Shown here: positions 18,783-28,520 of the stretch, one piece after another
Layout: every line of letters begins with the position of its first letter
How positions within the stretch are numbered: the stretch's first letter is position 1
Source of the DNA: Saccharobesus litoralis
Lineage (GTDB): Bacteria; Pseudomonadota; Gammaproteobacteria; Enterobacterales; Alteromonadaceae
DNA length: 64,000 bases
Assembly (NCBI RefSeq): GCF_003063625.1
Contig: NZ_CP026604.1
Span: forward strand, 2,294,001-2,358,000
Direction of reading: 5' to 3'
The notes under the pieces: generated by a model
Told to the model about the DNA's origin: nothing
What the model saw: the letters and a program-made list of their open reading frames with translations, nothing else
Databases searched by the model: none
Translations under genes and position numbers: made by a program

Positions 18783-19055
18783 ATGGACTGGAAAATCTTC
18801 CTAACAATTTTTGTGTCTGTTTTTATTGCTGAGCTTGGCGATAAAACTCAACTTGCAACCATGCTTTTTGCCGCAGATAAAGAAGTGAGTAAATACACTG
18901 TTTTTCTGGCGGCAAGCGCCGCTTTAATCGCGGCAACAGCTATTGGCGTATTGGCTGGCTCTTTACTGTCTAACTATATTAATGAAAAAGTACTGCACAT
19001 TATCGCAGGGCTTGGCTTTATTGTGATTGGTATCGTGACCTTAATTAAAGCCTAA
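18783..19055 (+). CDS. Half-size TMEM165/GDT1 (UPF0016) membrane protein
   Basis: A 90-residue inner-membrane protein with three predicted helices and one copy of the family signature ELGDKTQLA near residue 14. Canonical GDT1/MneA proteins carry two such repeats (about 190 residues) and export Mn2+ or exchange Ca2+/H+. A single-repeat protein must dimerise to make the transport path. The ATG at 18783 (MDWKIFLTIF) is chosen because upstream residues in the longer frame are non-conserved. The gene is monocistronic between repeat elements. A manganese-export role is inferred from the family. Confidence 0.85.
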   Translation: MDWKIFLTIFVSVFIAELGDKTQLATMLFAADKEVSKYTVFLAASAALIAATAIGVLAGSLLSNYINEKVLHIIAGLGFIVIGIVTLIKA

Positions 19056-19065
19056 GCTGGAAAAC

Positions 19066-19669
19066 TATAGTCAAAGCGATCAGGTTTTAGGGGCAGCTTC
19101 CGCATCCTGCTCACGCTAAGTACTTACATCCAAATAAGCGACTCCATGAGCATATGCTCTACTAAGTAATTGGGGCTGCCGCTCTTAATGGAAGAAAGTG
19201 GATTTAGGTAGTAGGACGACGCAGGAGCCACAGGTTTCCTGTTCCAGACGAAACCTAAGTACTTACATCCCTGTCTCTTGATCACAAGTTTCAGAAGCGC
19301 TTTTTTCGGTCAATGGAGGTGAAGTTTTACCACCTAGGCTTAGGAAAATACCCTCGTCATCCTCGCACATGCGGGGATCCAGCGACTTTTGTTGGATAAA
19401 CATAGTAAGGTTAAAGCAAAAGACACTGGGTTCCTGCCTGCATGGATGCAGGTACTTAGCGATAGCATGGATGCGGTAGCTGTGCCTTCGCAGGAAAGAC
19501 GATACTTTTTTAAGTACTGAGTACTACCGCCTAGTAAAGTTTTTCTATCTACTTTTGGTCAATTTGTACTAATTAATATTTGTGTAGAAGAGACAGACTT
19601 ACATCCATGTAAGCAAAGTCGAGAATAAGCGCTGACAATGAACCATAAGACCTGAGCGAGAAGACTATA
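19066..19669 (+). mobile_element. MITE-like repeat, family 1, expanded copy
   Basis: Both ends match the family 1 element (TATAGTCAAAGCGATCAGG at the left; CCTGAGCGAGAAGACTATA at the right), but the copy spans about 604 bp. The extra DNA includes a GTCAT...GGATCCAGCGA-type dispersed repeat (about 19353-19447) and partly duplicated internal segments. It begins 10 bp after the GDT1 stop codon and ends 138 bp before the first GGDEF gene. No transposase frame is present. Confidence 0.75.
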
Positions 19670-19807
19670 TATCAAATAGAATCAATTTCTATCTATTGTG
19701 CCAGCTAAGATTCTAAGTAATTTGTTGCTGTCTTCTATCTTAGTTGGCTATATTGACCTATAGCCATCGAAAGGTGAATTTCATTTACAAGTAAAAGAAT
19801 TTTCAAC

Positions 19808-21052
19808 GTGACAAATAAAAGACTACTGGCTGTAGAAGATAGCCGCCCCGTACTTAAACTTATCAAACATGTCGCCAAACGCGCTGGCTACGAAGTAGAC
19901 GTTGCCGAAACATTAGCTCAAACAAAAGCCCTCATCAGTTCTGGCCAACAATATGAAATTGCCACCGTTGATTATGCCTTACCCGATGCGCCTGCTGGTG
20001 AAGCATTAACTTTCACGCTAGAGAGTGGCATTCCAAGTATTGTCATGACTGGCTCTATGTCTGATGAAGTACGAGATAAATTACTATCCCAGCCGATAGT
20101 CGATTATATTCCTAAAGAAACAACACAAGCACTCAACTACTTAGGCAAGTTACTTGTAAGATTACAACGAAACAAAAGTATAAAAGTGCTATTAGTAGAC
20201 GATAGCAAGTCAGTTAGGACTTACTTATCAAGTTTGTTAGCTCGCCATAATTTTATAATATTAGAAGCTGAAAACGGAGTTGAAGGGTTAAGCGTACTGG
20301 AGCAGCATTCAGATGTTAAATTGATTATCTCAGACCATCAAATGCCGCACATGGGTGGCATTCGCTTTACTGCCGAGGTTAGACGAAAGTTTAGCAAAGA
20401 TGAAATAGCCATCATTGGCTTGTCAGGCTCTGACGCGGGTTCTCTTTCTGCTCGTTTTATAAAAAATGGCGCAAATGACTTTTTAAAGAAACCCTTTTGT
20501 CACGAAGAGTTTTATTGTCGTGTTATTCAAAACATTGAACACTTAGAATACGTCGAAGATATCCAACGCGCGGCCAATACTGATTACTTAACAGGGTTAT
20601 TTAATCGTCGCTACTTTTTTGCCAAAATTCCAGCTTACATTAAAAAACTCGAAACGACAGCTCATCCATGCAGTGTCGCTATGTTGGATATTGATCACTT
20701 TAAGCGCATTAATGATGGTTACGGTCATGATGTCGGCGACAAAGTTATTTTAGATTTGGCCGATAAGCTTAAAGCCCACTTTAATGATTGTGTAATTGCC
20801 CGTTTTGGCGGCGAGGAATTTTGTGTATTCATGCCAGACTTCGACTATCAACATGCCGCTAATGAACTCGATGCATTCCGCATAGAAATTAGTGAATCAA
20901 GTATTCAACACGAAGACCATGATATTGACTACACTGTAAGTATTGGGTTTGTTTCTACAATAGATCACCTAGCAGCCATGGTATCAAGAGCTGATGAAGG
21001 TCTGTACCAAGCTAAGGAACAAGGACGAAATCGCTTGATTAGTATCGAGTAA
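19808..21052 (+). CDS. REC-REC-GGDEF response regulator diguanylate cyclase (first of a tandem pair)
   Basis: A 414-residue cytoplasmic protein with two receiver domains followed by a GGDEF domain. REC1 (about 4-115) has the acidic VED pocket, phosphoacceptor region TVDYALPDAP and PKE lysine. REC2 (about 125-240) has LLVDDS, SDHQMPHMGG and KKPF. The GGDEF domain (about 260-412) has TDYLTGLFNRR, LDIDHFKRINDGYGHD and an intact RFGGEEF, so c-di-GMP synthesis is expected. No RxxD inhibitory site precedes GGEEF. Start is GTG at 19808. It is 21 bp from the paralogue downstream, so they form an operon; the cognate kinase is unknown. Confidence 0.92.
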   Translation: MTNKRLLAVEDSRPVLKLIKHVAKRAGYEVDVAETLAQTKALISSGQQYEIATVDYALPDAPAGEALTFTLESGIPSIVMTGSMSDEVRDKLLSQPIVDYIPKETTQALNYLGKLLVRLQRNKSIKVLLVDDSKSVRTYLSSLLARHNFIILEAENGVEGLSVLEQHSDVKLIISDHQMPHMGGIRFTAEVRRKFSKDEIAIIGLSGSDAGSLSARFIKNGANDFLKKPFCHEEFYCRVIQNIEHLEYVEDIQRAANTDYLTGLFNRRYFFAKIPAYIKKLETTAHPCSVAMLDIDHFKRINDGYGHDVGDKVILDLADKLKAHFNDCVIARFGGEEFCVFMPDFDYQHAANELDAFRIEISESSIQHEDHDIDYTVSIGFVSTIDHLAAMVSRADEGLYQAKEQGRNRLISIE

Positions 21053-21073
21053 TAGAAAACAACAAGAGAGCAA

Positions 21074-22345
21074 ATGGTCGCGTCAAAAGTATTAATTGTT
21101 GATGATAGTCGTGCTATCACTAAGCTAGTTTCTAGTATTGCCCAGCAAGCGGGGTTTACCCCCGTTGTGGCGAGTTGTGCACGCGACATTGAACATGTAT
21201 TAGATGATCCTACGCATTTTCTTTGCGCCTGCGTGGATTACAATTTACCCGATGCACCTAACGGCGAAGCTATCGATTTTGTACTAGGCCAAGCCATTCC
21301 AACCTTTGTGTTAACTGGCCACCTAAGTGAAACTATTCGCGATACCATATTAAGTAAACCCGTCATCGATTATGTTCCAAAAGAAACCGTACAATCTTTT
21401 GATTATGTGGGTCGCTTATTAGTTCGCTTACGCGATAATCGAAACGTTAAAATTTTATTGGTCGATGACGCTAAATCGTCCCGCACGTTTATGTTGGCAT
21501 TACTCGCGCGACATAATTTTAATGTACTTGAAGCTGACAATGGTAAAACCGCACTCAAAGTTATTCAGCAGCATCCCGATATCAAAGTGGTAGTAACCGA
21601 TAATGAAATGCCCGAAATGAATGGCATCAATTTAGTGTCTGAAATTCGCAAATCTTACTCCAGCGACCAAATGGCTATTATTGGTATATCTGGCACTAAC
21701 GCTCTATCACTATCCGCGCGTTTTTTAAAAAATGGTGCAAATGACTATTTAACTAAGCCCTTTAGTCACGAAGAATTTTTTACCCGTATTTTTCGTAATT
21801 TGGAATTTATTGAAAATGTCGATAAAGCAAAATATGCGGCTAATCACGATTTTCTGACTGATTTAACCAATAGACGGGCTTTTTTCGAGTTAGCGCCGGC
21901 ATTAGCCCAACAAGCGTTTACACAAGATCAGTCCTGCTGCATTGCCATTATGGATTTAGATAAATTCAAATCGATAAATGATACTTATGGTCACGATACT
22001 GGCGACGAAGTATTAGTTGAGATGGCTAAGCGCTTAAAATCACATTTTAGAGAGCAAACGATCATTACAAGCCGCTTTGGTGGCGAAGAGTTCTGTGTAT
22101 TTTTTAGTAATGTGAGTAAAGATGAAGCTGCAGGACGGTTAGAGTTTTTTCGCCATCACTTAGAAACCTTTGCCTTTGAGTTATCAAATGGCCAACCGTT
22201 AGCCGTTACAACCAGTATAGGTTTATCGGCTATTAAGCCCGATAGTGACAATACACAGCTAGTGATCGACCAAGCCATTAGTCAAGCTGACCAAGCTCTT
22301 TATCAAGCTAAACATCAAGGGCGTAATTTACTCGTTGAGTTTTAA
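21074..22345 (+). CDS. REC-REC-GGDEF response regulator diguanylate cyclase (second of a tandem pair)
   Basis: A 423-residue paralogue of the preceding protein with the same order. REC1 has IVDDSRAI and CVDYNLPDAP. REC2 has LLVDDAKSSR, TDNEMPEMNG and TKPF. The GGDEF domain has HDFLTDLTNRRAFF, MDLDKFKSINDTYGHD and RFGGEEFCVF. The active-site GGEEF is intact and the RxxD product-inhibition site is absent. The tandem arrangement points to gene duplication. A GAG-rich ribosome binding site (AAGAGAG) precedes the ATG. Its 3' end overlaps the convergent rarD gene by 18 bp. Confidence 0.92.
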   Translation: MVASKVLIVDDSRAITKLVSSIAQQAGFTPVVASCARDIEHVLDDPTHFLCACVDYNLPDAPNGEAIDFVLGQAIPTFVLTGHLSETIRDTILSKPVIDYVPKETVQSFDYVGRLLVRLRDNRNVKILLVDDAKSSRTFMLALLARHNFNVLEADNGKTALKVIQQHPDIKVVVTDNEMPEMNGINLVSEIRKSYSSDQMAIIGISGTNALSLSARFLKNGANDYLTKPFSHEEFFTRIFRNLEFIENVDKAKYAANHDFLTDLTNRRAFFELAPALAQQAFTQDQSCCIAIMDLDKFKSINDTYGHDTGDEVLVEMAKRLKSHFREQTIITSRFGGEEFCVFFSNVSKDEAAGRLEFFRHHLETFAFELSNGQPLAVTTSIGLSAIKPDSDNTQLVIDQAISQADQALYQAKHQGRNLLVEF

Positions 22346-23248
22346 CTCTTTCAACCTCTTTCCTCTGAGCTTCATTAAATATTGCCAACTATAAATAATC
22401 AATGCTCCCCAAATCAATACAAACGACATGAGTTTAACTGCGGCTAATGGCTCCTGATAATACACCACAGCTAACAGAAACATTAAACTCGGGGCAATGT
22501 ACTGACACATACCTAATGTGCTTAAATTAATACGCTGTGCTGCGGCACCAAATAAAACAAGCGGGATTGTGGTCACCGCCCCCAATGAGATTAGAATAAT
22601 GGCTTGCTGAAAATCATCAAAAGCCAGCAGTTCAGTTAGCTGACGATGACTTAGGATTAAGTAGCCAATCAATACGGGTAACATGAGCACCGTCTCAATA
22701 AAAAGGCCAAGCACAGCATTCATTTTGATTTGCTTTTTAATCCATCCATAAATACCAAAACTAAAAGCTAAGGCTAGTGCAATCCAAGGCACTTCATCTA
22801 ACAATAACACTTGTAAAGAAACCGCTAAAACCACCAATAAAATTGCGACTAGCTGATTCTGACTTAAGCGCTCTTTTAGAAAAATTAAGCCAATGACGAC
22901 ACTAACAATAGGGTTAATAAAATAGCCGAAACTCGCCTCAAGCACTCTATCTTCTATCACGGCCCAAATAAATAATAGCCAATTAACAGCCAACATAAAT
23001 GCAGCAGCTAACAGTAGCGTTACCATTTTTTTGTTTTTGATTTGCGGTAAGATTGGTTGATGCTTCTTACCCACGACAAAAAATACCAAAAGCAGGCTTG
23101 CCAGAAACATAACAGACCAAAGCACACGGTGGGCTAAAATATCAACCGCAGTCATACTCGCCAGTAATTTAAAATATAAAGGGAACAATCCCCACAAGCT
23201 GTACGCCCCAATCGCTAATAGCAGACCAAGTTTAGTTTCTTTATTCAA
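22328..23248 (-). CDS. rarD: EamA-family transporter RarD
   Basis: An inner-membrane protein of 306 residues with ten predicted hydrophobic helices in two EamA repeats (drug/metabolite transporter superfamily). The N-terminal GAYSLWGLFPLYFKLL, the AHRVLWS motif and EDRVLEASFGYFINP are characteristic of RarD, named for chloramphenicol-sensitive phenotypes in Pseudomonas. The substrate is unknown. The start is a TTG at 23248, preceded by GGGG; no ATG is available before the first helix. Convergent overlap with the GGDEF gene and divergence from recQ are seen. Confidence 0.92.
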   Translation of the reverse strand: MNKETKLGLLLAIGAYSLWGLFPLYFKLLASMTAVDILAHRVLWSVMFLASLLLVFFVVGKKHQPILPQIKNKKMVTLLLAAAFMLAVNWLLFIWAVIEDRVLEASFGYFINPIVSVVIGLIFLKERLSQNQLVAILLVVLAVSLQVLLLDEVPWIALALAFSFGIYGWIKKQIKMNAVLGLFIETVLMLPVLIGYLILSHRQLTELLAFDDFQQAIILISLGAVTTIPLVLFGAAAQRINLSTLGMCQYIAPSLMFLLAVVYYQEPLAAVKLMSFVLIWGALIIYSWQYLMKLRGKRLKELKLNE

Positions 23249-23318
23249 ACAACAGCCCCGTTAATTACTTTCGATGAACATAGGTATATAATCGGCTCCG
23301 CATTCGGAGGTACTCTTT

Positions 23319-25130
23319 TTGACAGCAAACGCAGCAGATATTTTAACCCAAGTATTTGGTTATGACGCATTTCGTCCAGGCCAAGATAAAGTGATCGATC
23401 ATGTTCTGCAAGGACAGGACGTGCTGTGTATCATGCCAACTGGCAGTGGAAAATCACTTTGTTATCAAGTCCCTGCTCTGTGCTTACCTCATTATACAAT
23501 TGTTATTTCCCCATTAATTGCTTTAATGCAAGATCAAGTAGAACAACTTAAAGCGTTAGGCGTGCAAGCCGCTTTTTTAAATTCTAGTTTAGAGTCAGCT
23601 CAACAGAAGCAAGTGCTGCACGACATAAGCGCCGGACAAATTAAACTTGTCTATATAGCGCCAGAAAAGCTACTAACACGCACTGTTATTGAATTTATGC
23701 AGTTCAATCCACCTAGCCTTTTCGCTATTGATGAAGCGCATTGTATATCACAATGGGGACATGACTTTCGCCCTGACTACACAGCGCTAGGTCAAATAAA
23801 GCTCAATTTCCCAACTGTGCCCGTACTTGCACTAACAGCAACCGCAGATAGAGCAACTCGTACTGATATAAAAAATCAGCTGCAAATGCAGAATGGCTTT
23901 GAATACATCGGCAGTTTTGATCGACCCAATATTCGCTATAACCAAATAGAAAAGTTTAAACCTCTACAACAAATATTAAGATTTTTAAAAGATAAGAATA
24001 ATGAGTCAGGCATAGTTTATTGCAGCACAAGAAAGAAGTGCGAAGAAGTATGTGACTTTCTCGTAAGGCAAGGCGTAAAGTCAAGCTTATATCATGCCGG
24101 TTTAACTTTAGAAGAGCGTAGCCAAAATCAATCTGCTTGGCTGCGAGACGATGTACAAATTATTGTTGCAACGGTCGCGTTTGGTATGGGTATTAATAAA
24201 CCAGATGTACGTTTTGTCATTCATTACAATATCCCCCGCTCCATTGAAAGCTATTATCAAGAAGCCGGTCGAGCAGGTCGTGACGGCTTAGAAGCCGAAG
24301 CACTTTTACTGTATGACCATGCCGATGGAGATACTATCCGCTGGTTCATCGAACAAAGTGATAGCGAAGAGCGTAAGCAAATAGAAACACAAAAATTTGA
24401 TGCCATGACGGCACTGGCCGAAAGTGAAACCTGTCGTCGCCAAGTCTTACTTAATTACTTTGGTGAGTCGACACAAAGCGCTTGTGGCAACTGTGATATT
24501 TGCTTAGATCCTCCACAAAAGTTTGATGGAACTTTGGCCGCGCAAAAGGCGCTATCAGCGGTTTACCGCTCAGGTCAATCAGCCGGTATTAATTATATCG
24601 TCGATATATTACGCGGTGCTAATACCCAGCGTATCAGAGACAATCAGCATGAACAGCTAAAAGTGTACGGCTTAGGCAAAGAGCACAACGCAGATTACTG
24701 GCATAGTGTTTTTAAACAACTGATCCATCACGGTCTATTGTTTCAAGATATAGCAGAAAGCAACCATTTGAAATTAACAGAGGCTGCGCGACCTGTTTTA
24801 AGAGCGGAAACAAAACTAGAATTAGCACAGCCAAGAAGCACAACAACGCCCCAGCAAAAAGCATCCAATAGTAAAACAACTAGCGTGCGCTCTAACTATG
24901 ACAAGCGACTGTTTATTCGTTTAAAACAATTACGTAAATTTATTGCCGATGAGCAAGAAGTTCCGCCCTATATCATTTTTAATGACGCGACCTTAGCGGA
25001 TATGGCCAGTCGCTTACCTACCAGTTTAGAGGAAATGCTGAAGGTTTCTGGAGTGGGTGAAACCAAACTAGGGCGTTATGGCCAAAAATTTATTAATGAA
25101 ATTTCAGATTATTTAGCGCGCTTCGATTAA
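23319..25130 (+). CDS. recQ: ATP-dependent DNA helicase RecQ
   Basis: A superfamily 2 3'-5' helicase for RecF-pathway recombination, 603 residues (E. coli 609). Motifs are FRPGQ, Walker A MPTGSGKS near residue 45, [23 protein letters not shown], and [10 protein letters not shown]. The RQC zinc site is formed by CRR...CGNCDIC near residues 370-395. The HRDC domain is C-terminal (about 530-600). The start is TTG at 23319, supported by the strong ribosome binding site CGGAGG eight bases upstream and the expected N-terminus; the nearest ATG would remove conserved residues. Confidence 0.97.
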   Translation: MTANAADILTQVFGYDAFRPGQDKVIDHVLQGQDVLCIMPTGSGKSLCYQVPALCLPHYTIVISPLIALMQDQVEQLKALGVQAAFLNSSLESAQQKQVLHDISAGQIKLVYIAPEKLLTRTVIEFMQFNPPSLFAIDEAHCISQWGHDFRPDYTALGQIKLNFPTVPVLALTATADRATRTDIKNQLQMQNGFEYIGSFDRPNIRYNQIEKFKPLQQILRFLKDKNNESGIVYCSTRKKCEEVCDFLVRQGVKSSLYHAGLTLEERSQNQSAWLRDDVQIIVATVAFGMGINKPDVRFVIHYNIPRSIESYYQEAGRAGRDGLEAEALLLYDHADGDTIRWFIEQSDSEERKQIETQKFDAMTALAESETCRRQVLLNYFGESTQSACGNCDICLDPPQKFDGTLAAQKALSAVYRSGQSAGINYIVDILRGANTQRIRDNQHEQLKVYGLGKEHNADYWHSVFKQLIHHGLLFQDIAESNHLKLTEAARPVLRAETKLELAQPRSTTTPQQKASNSKTTSVRSNYDKRLFIRLKQLRKFIADEQEVPPYIIFNDATLADMASRLPTSLEEMLKVSGVGETKLGRYGQKFINEISDYLARFD

Positions 25131-25176
25131 TTCTTCAAGTTTTACTTCGGTGGCAAAAATCAATCTTATTGGAACT

Positions 25177-27129
25177 TTATTTATTATTTACTGCTCTTTC
25201 ATTAGCTTGATTAATTAACTTTGATTGACATAAAACAAAGTTTAGTAATTGCACTTTATTTAACGGCTTAGCATATTGATAGCCTTGACCAATATCACAC
25301 TTCATCGATTTAAGTAGTAACTCTTCTTTTTCCGTTTCTACGCCTTCCGCTACTACATTTAAATTCAGGTTATGCGCTAAGGCAATGATACTTTGCACTA
25401 TGGCTTCACTGGTTTTATTTTCAATAAAATCTTCGATAAAACTCTTATCAATTTTAAGTGTATTAATAGCGAGATCTTTCAGGTAAGCAAAAGAAGAATA
25501 GCCAGTGCCAAAATCATCAATAGCAATGCCGATTGAATGCGCTTGTAGGCGCGACAAAACTTGTTTAACGTAATCAACATCTTTAAATATAGCGGTTTCT
25601 GTTAGCTCGATTTTCAGCAACTCTGGAGTAATGTTTGCTTTTTTAATATAGTCAAACACACCATCAATAAACGTTTTGTCATCAAAATCTAAAGCGGACA
25701 TGTTAATCGCGACAGGAATATTGCTAAGCACGGTTTCAGATTGCTGCCATTGCTTTATATCTGTGATGACTTTTTCTAACACTATCAAGGTAATTTGACT
25801 TATTACTCCTAGCTCCTCAGCCAGTGAGATAAACGAATCTGGGTATAGTAATGTGCCCTGCTCTGTACGCCAGCGAACTAAAGCTTCAAGGCCAACAATA
25901 TTTTTTGTCTCCATACAAAACTGAGGTTGGTAATGCATAACAAAACTTTTTTGTTCAATCGCCTTTCTCAGTTTGTTCTCTTGGTAAAGTTTAAATTGAA
26001 TGTCCTTTTCCAATTTTTCATCAAAATAACTTAGACTGTTTTTCCCATTATGTTTAGCTTGATACATAGCTATATCTGCTTTAGAAATAAGCTCATCAGC
26101 GTCTTTACCATCCTTAGGATATACAGCAATACCTATACTAGACGTAACCCGATACTCATGCCCTTTTATAAAAAACGAGTTTTCTGTTGTACTCAATAAG
26201 CGTTTTGCTACTTTATCAAAATTATTTAGGTCGTCGGTTTGTTCCAGCAGCACTAAGAACTCATCACCACCCAAGCGGCCAATTAAATCTTCTTCTCTTA
26301 AGGTTTGTTTAAAGCGATTAGCAACCGTAATTAAAAACTTATCGCCTTCTGCATGACTCAATGTATCGTTAATTTTTTTAAAATCATCAAGGTCAATAAA
26401 CATTACAGCGATGTGCTTACCCGATCGCCTAGCTCGGTTAACTGCCTGTTTAATACTTTCAATTAGCAGCGCCCGATTTGGTAAATTAGTTAAGTTATCA
26501 TGGTAGGCTTTATGCTTAAGTAAATTTTGCTGTTCCCGTATTTCCGTTACATCGCGACAACACCAAACTCGGCCAAGGTACTTTTTAGTCTCATTGGCTA
26601 TTTCAGGGATGCAGTAAAATTCAAAAATACGCTTATTTTTCGTCTTAAAAAAGCCATGCAGTTTTGAAAATTTGTCCATAAACATGGCATTAATATCATT
26701 GATAAATACATCAGGCTCTTCTAGTTTGCTTAAAGCTAATAAAAGAACCTGTTCACCATCTAGCTTAAATAGGTCTTCTCGTGTTTTATCAAAAAATTGG
26801 CAACCCGCAATATTGATATCCGTTATCTGCCCTTCTCGATTAAAACTAAACACAGCTTCGGGGCTAGCATCAACTAACGCTTGCTGACGCGCTAAAGTAG
26901 CGATAGTCTGTTCTTGATATAAGTGAGTCTGCTTTAGTTGATGCTTAAGCTGAGAATTTATTTCATTAAGTTCATCTGATACTAACTGCAAACTATGCTC
27001 AAGCATCGCCCTATCAGTATCACATTGCTCAAAAGCCTTTGATATTTCATCAAGTACTTGCGCCGTTTCCGGCGTTACTTTAATACCATTACCTTTTTTT
27101 CTTAGAATTCTGGACAGTAAGCGATGCAT
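25177..27129 (-). CDS. PAS-GGDEF-EAL sensor, probable bifunctional c-di-GMP enzyme
   Basis: A 650-residue protein with an N-terminal coiled coil (about 30-85), a PAS domain (about 85-195), GGDEF (about 205-365) and EAL (about 380-635). GGDEF has intact RLGGDEF with an upstream RxxD inhibitory site (REED). EAL keeps EALVRW, ELTETAIF, DDFGTGYSS and the lysine/glutamate region, so both cyclase and phosphodiesterase activity are possible. It has no membrane segments. Its ATG directly abuts the stop of the upstream FIST gene (TAAATG), so the sensor and enzyme are translationally coupled. Confidence 0.93.
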   Translation of the reverse strand: MHRLLSRILRKKGNGIKVTPETAQVLDEISKAFEQCDTDRAMLEHSLQLVSDELNEINSQLKHQLKQTHLYQEQTIATLARQQALVDASPEAVFSFNREGQITDINIAGCQFFDKTREDLFKLDGEQVLLLALSKLEEPDVFINDINAMFMDKFSKLHGFFKTKNKRIFEFYCIPEIANETKKYLGRVWCCRDVTEIREQQNLLKHKAYHDNLTNLPNRALLIESIKQAVNRARRSGKHIAVMFIDLDDFKKINDTLSHAEGDKFLITVANRFKQTLREEDLIGRLGGDEFLVLLEQTDDLNNFDKVAKRLLSTTENSFFIKGHEYRVTSSIGIAVYPKDGKDADELISKADIAMYQAKHNGKNSLSYFDEKLEKDIQFKLYQENKLRKAIEQKSFVMHYQPQFCMETKNIVGLEALVRWRTEQGTLLYPDSFISLAEELGVISQITLIVLEKVITDIKQWQQSETVLSNIPVAINMSALDFDDKTFIDGVFDYIKKANITPELLKIELTETAIFKDVDYVKQVLSRLQAHSIGIAIDDFGTGYSSFAYLKDLAINTLKIDKSFIEDFIENKTSEAIVQSIIALAHNLNLNVVAEGVETEKEELLLKSMKCDIGQGYQYAKPLNKVQLLNFVLCQSKLINQANERAVNNK

Positions 27130-28278
27130 TTAAGACTCATAAATTAGCGTTATAGTCATGGTTTGATTGTGCAGGCGAGTGTGAGACGAATGATTATTCG
27201 GTGCTAATTCACCATACGAATAAAAGCCTAAGTAATTAAAACTTGGACCTAAAATATCATAAGCGACTTCCAGTTCCTCCTCAGTACGCTGATTTAAAAC
27301 CAGTCGCCTGCCAACACAGCTCACCATAAATACTAATCCATTACACATATCATGGCTTATCGCTTTAGAGGCAGATTCAGCAGCAATTTCCGAAGCATCA
27401 ATTAGTCGTTCAAAGTTTGCTTTCATTAATGTCGCGGTGCTACCTCTGGGAATATCACCAGCGAAAGTCATCGAACGCTTTTGCTTATCAACATCCAGAA
27501 TTGTTCGAATAACAGGTTTACACTTTTGTTTTGCGTCATTGGTGTCTGACCTTGGGTATCTGACTAATAAAGGAAAACGTAAAGCGGCAGCGGGTAATTC
27601 ATTAGCATGCTCACCTAAGTATTTTTCATATAATGCCAAAGCCGGTTTATCATCAAGCGTATAGAGTACATTTTTGTCAGACTCAGTAACGATCCTTTCA
27701 GGCCCAAACGGATCCCACCCTCCTTCACTACCAAATCCAACATGTAAATTGGCACCATAAAAACCACAAACCAAGACAACTCCTTCATAACATATGTCAT
27801 TGTGCCAAACATAAGTTTGTTTAAAGTCAGTGCCATCGGCGGCTAAGCCCCCCGTACATATAACCTCAGTCGGTAATGCAATATTCAAACACCTTGCTAG
27901 CTCAGAGCCATTAACAACATGACCATCACTTAACACCATCACGTACTTCAAATCGTCATCTGGCAATGCACAAGCGAGTTTATCTGCTGCAGATGCTATG
28001 TCTTGCTCTGTAATAGATTCAGTAGCGATGCGTACTCTCGAGCTGTCAAGATTGACGACAGTAATAGCAAGTACGTCGTCTAAGATTTCCGTATTTTGGA
28101 TTACCCCCGCAGTTGTACAACCAATAATTTCTGCGTTAGGAAATGCCTCTTTTAGTTGCCTTTTAACACCACAATACAAAGCAACACTACCAATAGCGAA
28201 CACTAATCTAGCATCGAGATCGCATATTATGGGCTTATCCCATTCATCATTTTCAAAGCAGTACTGAGTGGTTTTCAT
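27130..28278 (-). CDS. FIST-domain sensory protein
   Basis: A 382-residue soluble protein with FIST-N (about residues 25-215) and FIST-C (about 225-365) domains, a module proposed to bind small ligands such as amino acids. Matching features are GCTTAGVI near residue 55, VLSDGHVVNGSELARC, TGGLAADG and the C-terminal FYSYGELAPN. FIST proteins often pair with GGDEF/EAL or chemotaxis proteins, and here the gene directly precedes a PAS-GGDEF-EAL gene with no gap. The ATG at 28278 is preferred over a TTG six bases upstream. Ligand unknown. Confidence 0.9.
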   Translation of the reverse strand: MKTTQYCFENDEWDKPIICDLDARLVFAIGSVALYCGVKRQLKEAFPNAEIIGCTTAGVIQNTEILDDVLAITVVNLDSSRVRIATESITEQDIASAADKLACALPDDDLKYVMVLSDGHVVNGSELARCLNIALPTEVICTGGLAADGTDFKQTYVWHNDICYEGVVLVCGFYGANLHVGFGSEGGWDPFGPERIVTESDKNVLYTLDDKPALALYEKYLGEHANELPAAALRFPLLVRYPRSDTNDAKQKCKPVIRTILDVDKQKRSMTFAGDIPRGSTATLMKANFERLIDASEIAAESASKAISHDMCNGLVFMVSCVGRRLVLNQRTEEELEVAYDILGPSFNYLGFYSYGELAPNNHSSHTRLHNQTMTITLIYES

Positions 28279-28520
28279 AAGCAAATACTTGTTAAATAAG
28301 CTGTAAGAAGAGTATTGCAGGCACTATTTAAAAGTAGCAGATAAACTGGAAAAGTGTATAAGGAGAGATAGTTAATATTCTGCTTTTAGATGGAGAGGGA
28401 AATTAGTGAAATACAGTTAATGTTGATTAACTATCTACACACTATAGTTAAAACAACTTGTAATAATACTGCCTTTTCAAACAAGGATTGGCGATAGCAT
28501 TTTTCATTTACTAATGTAGT

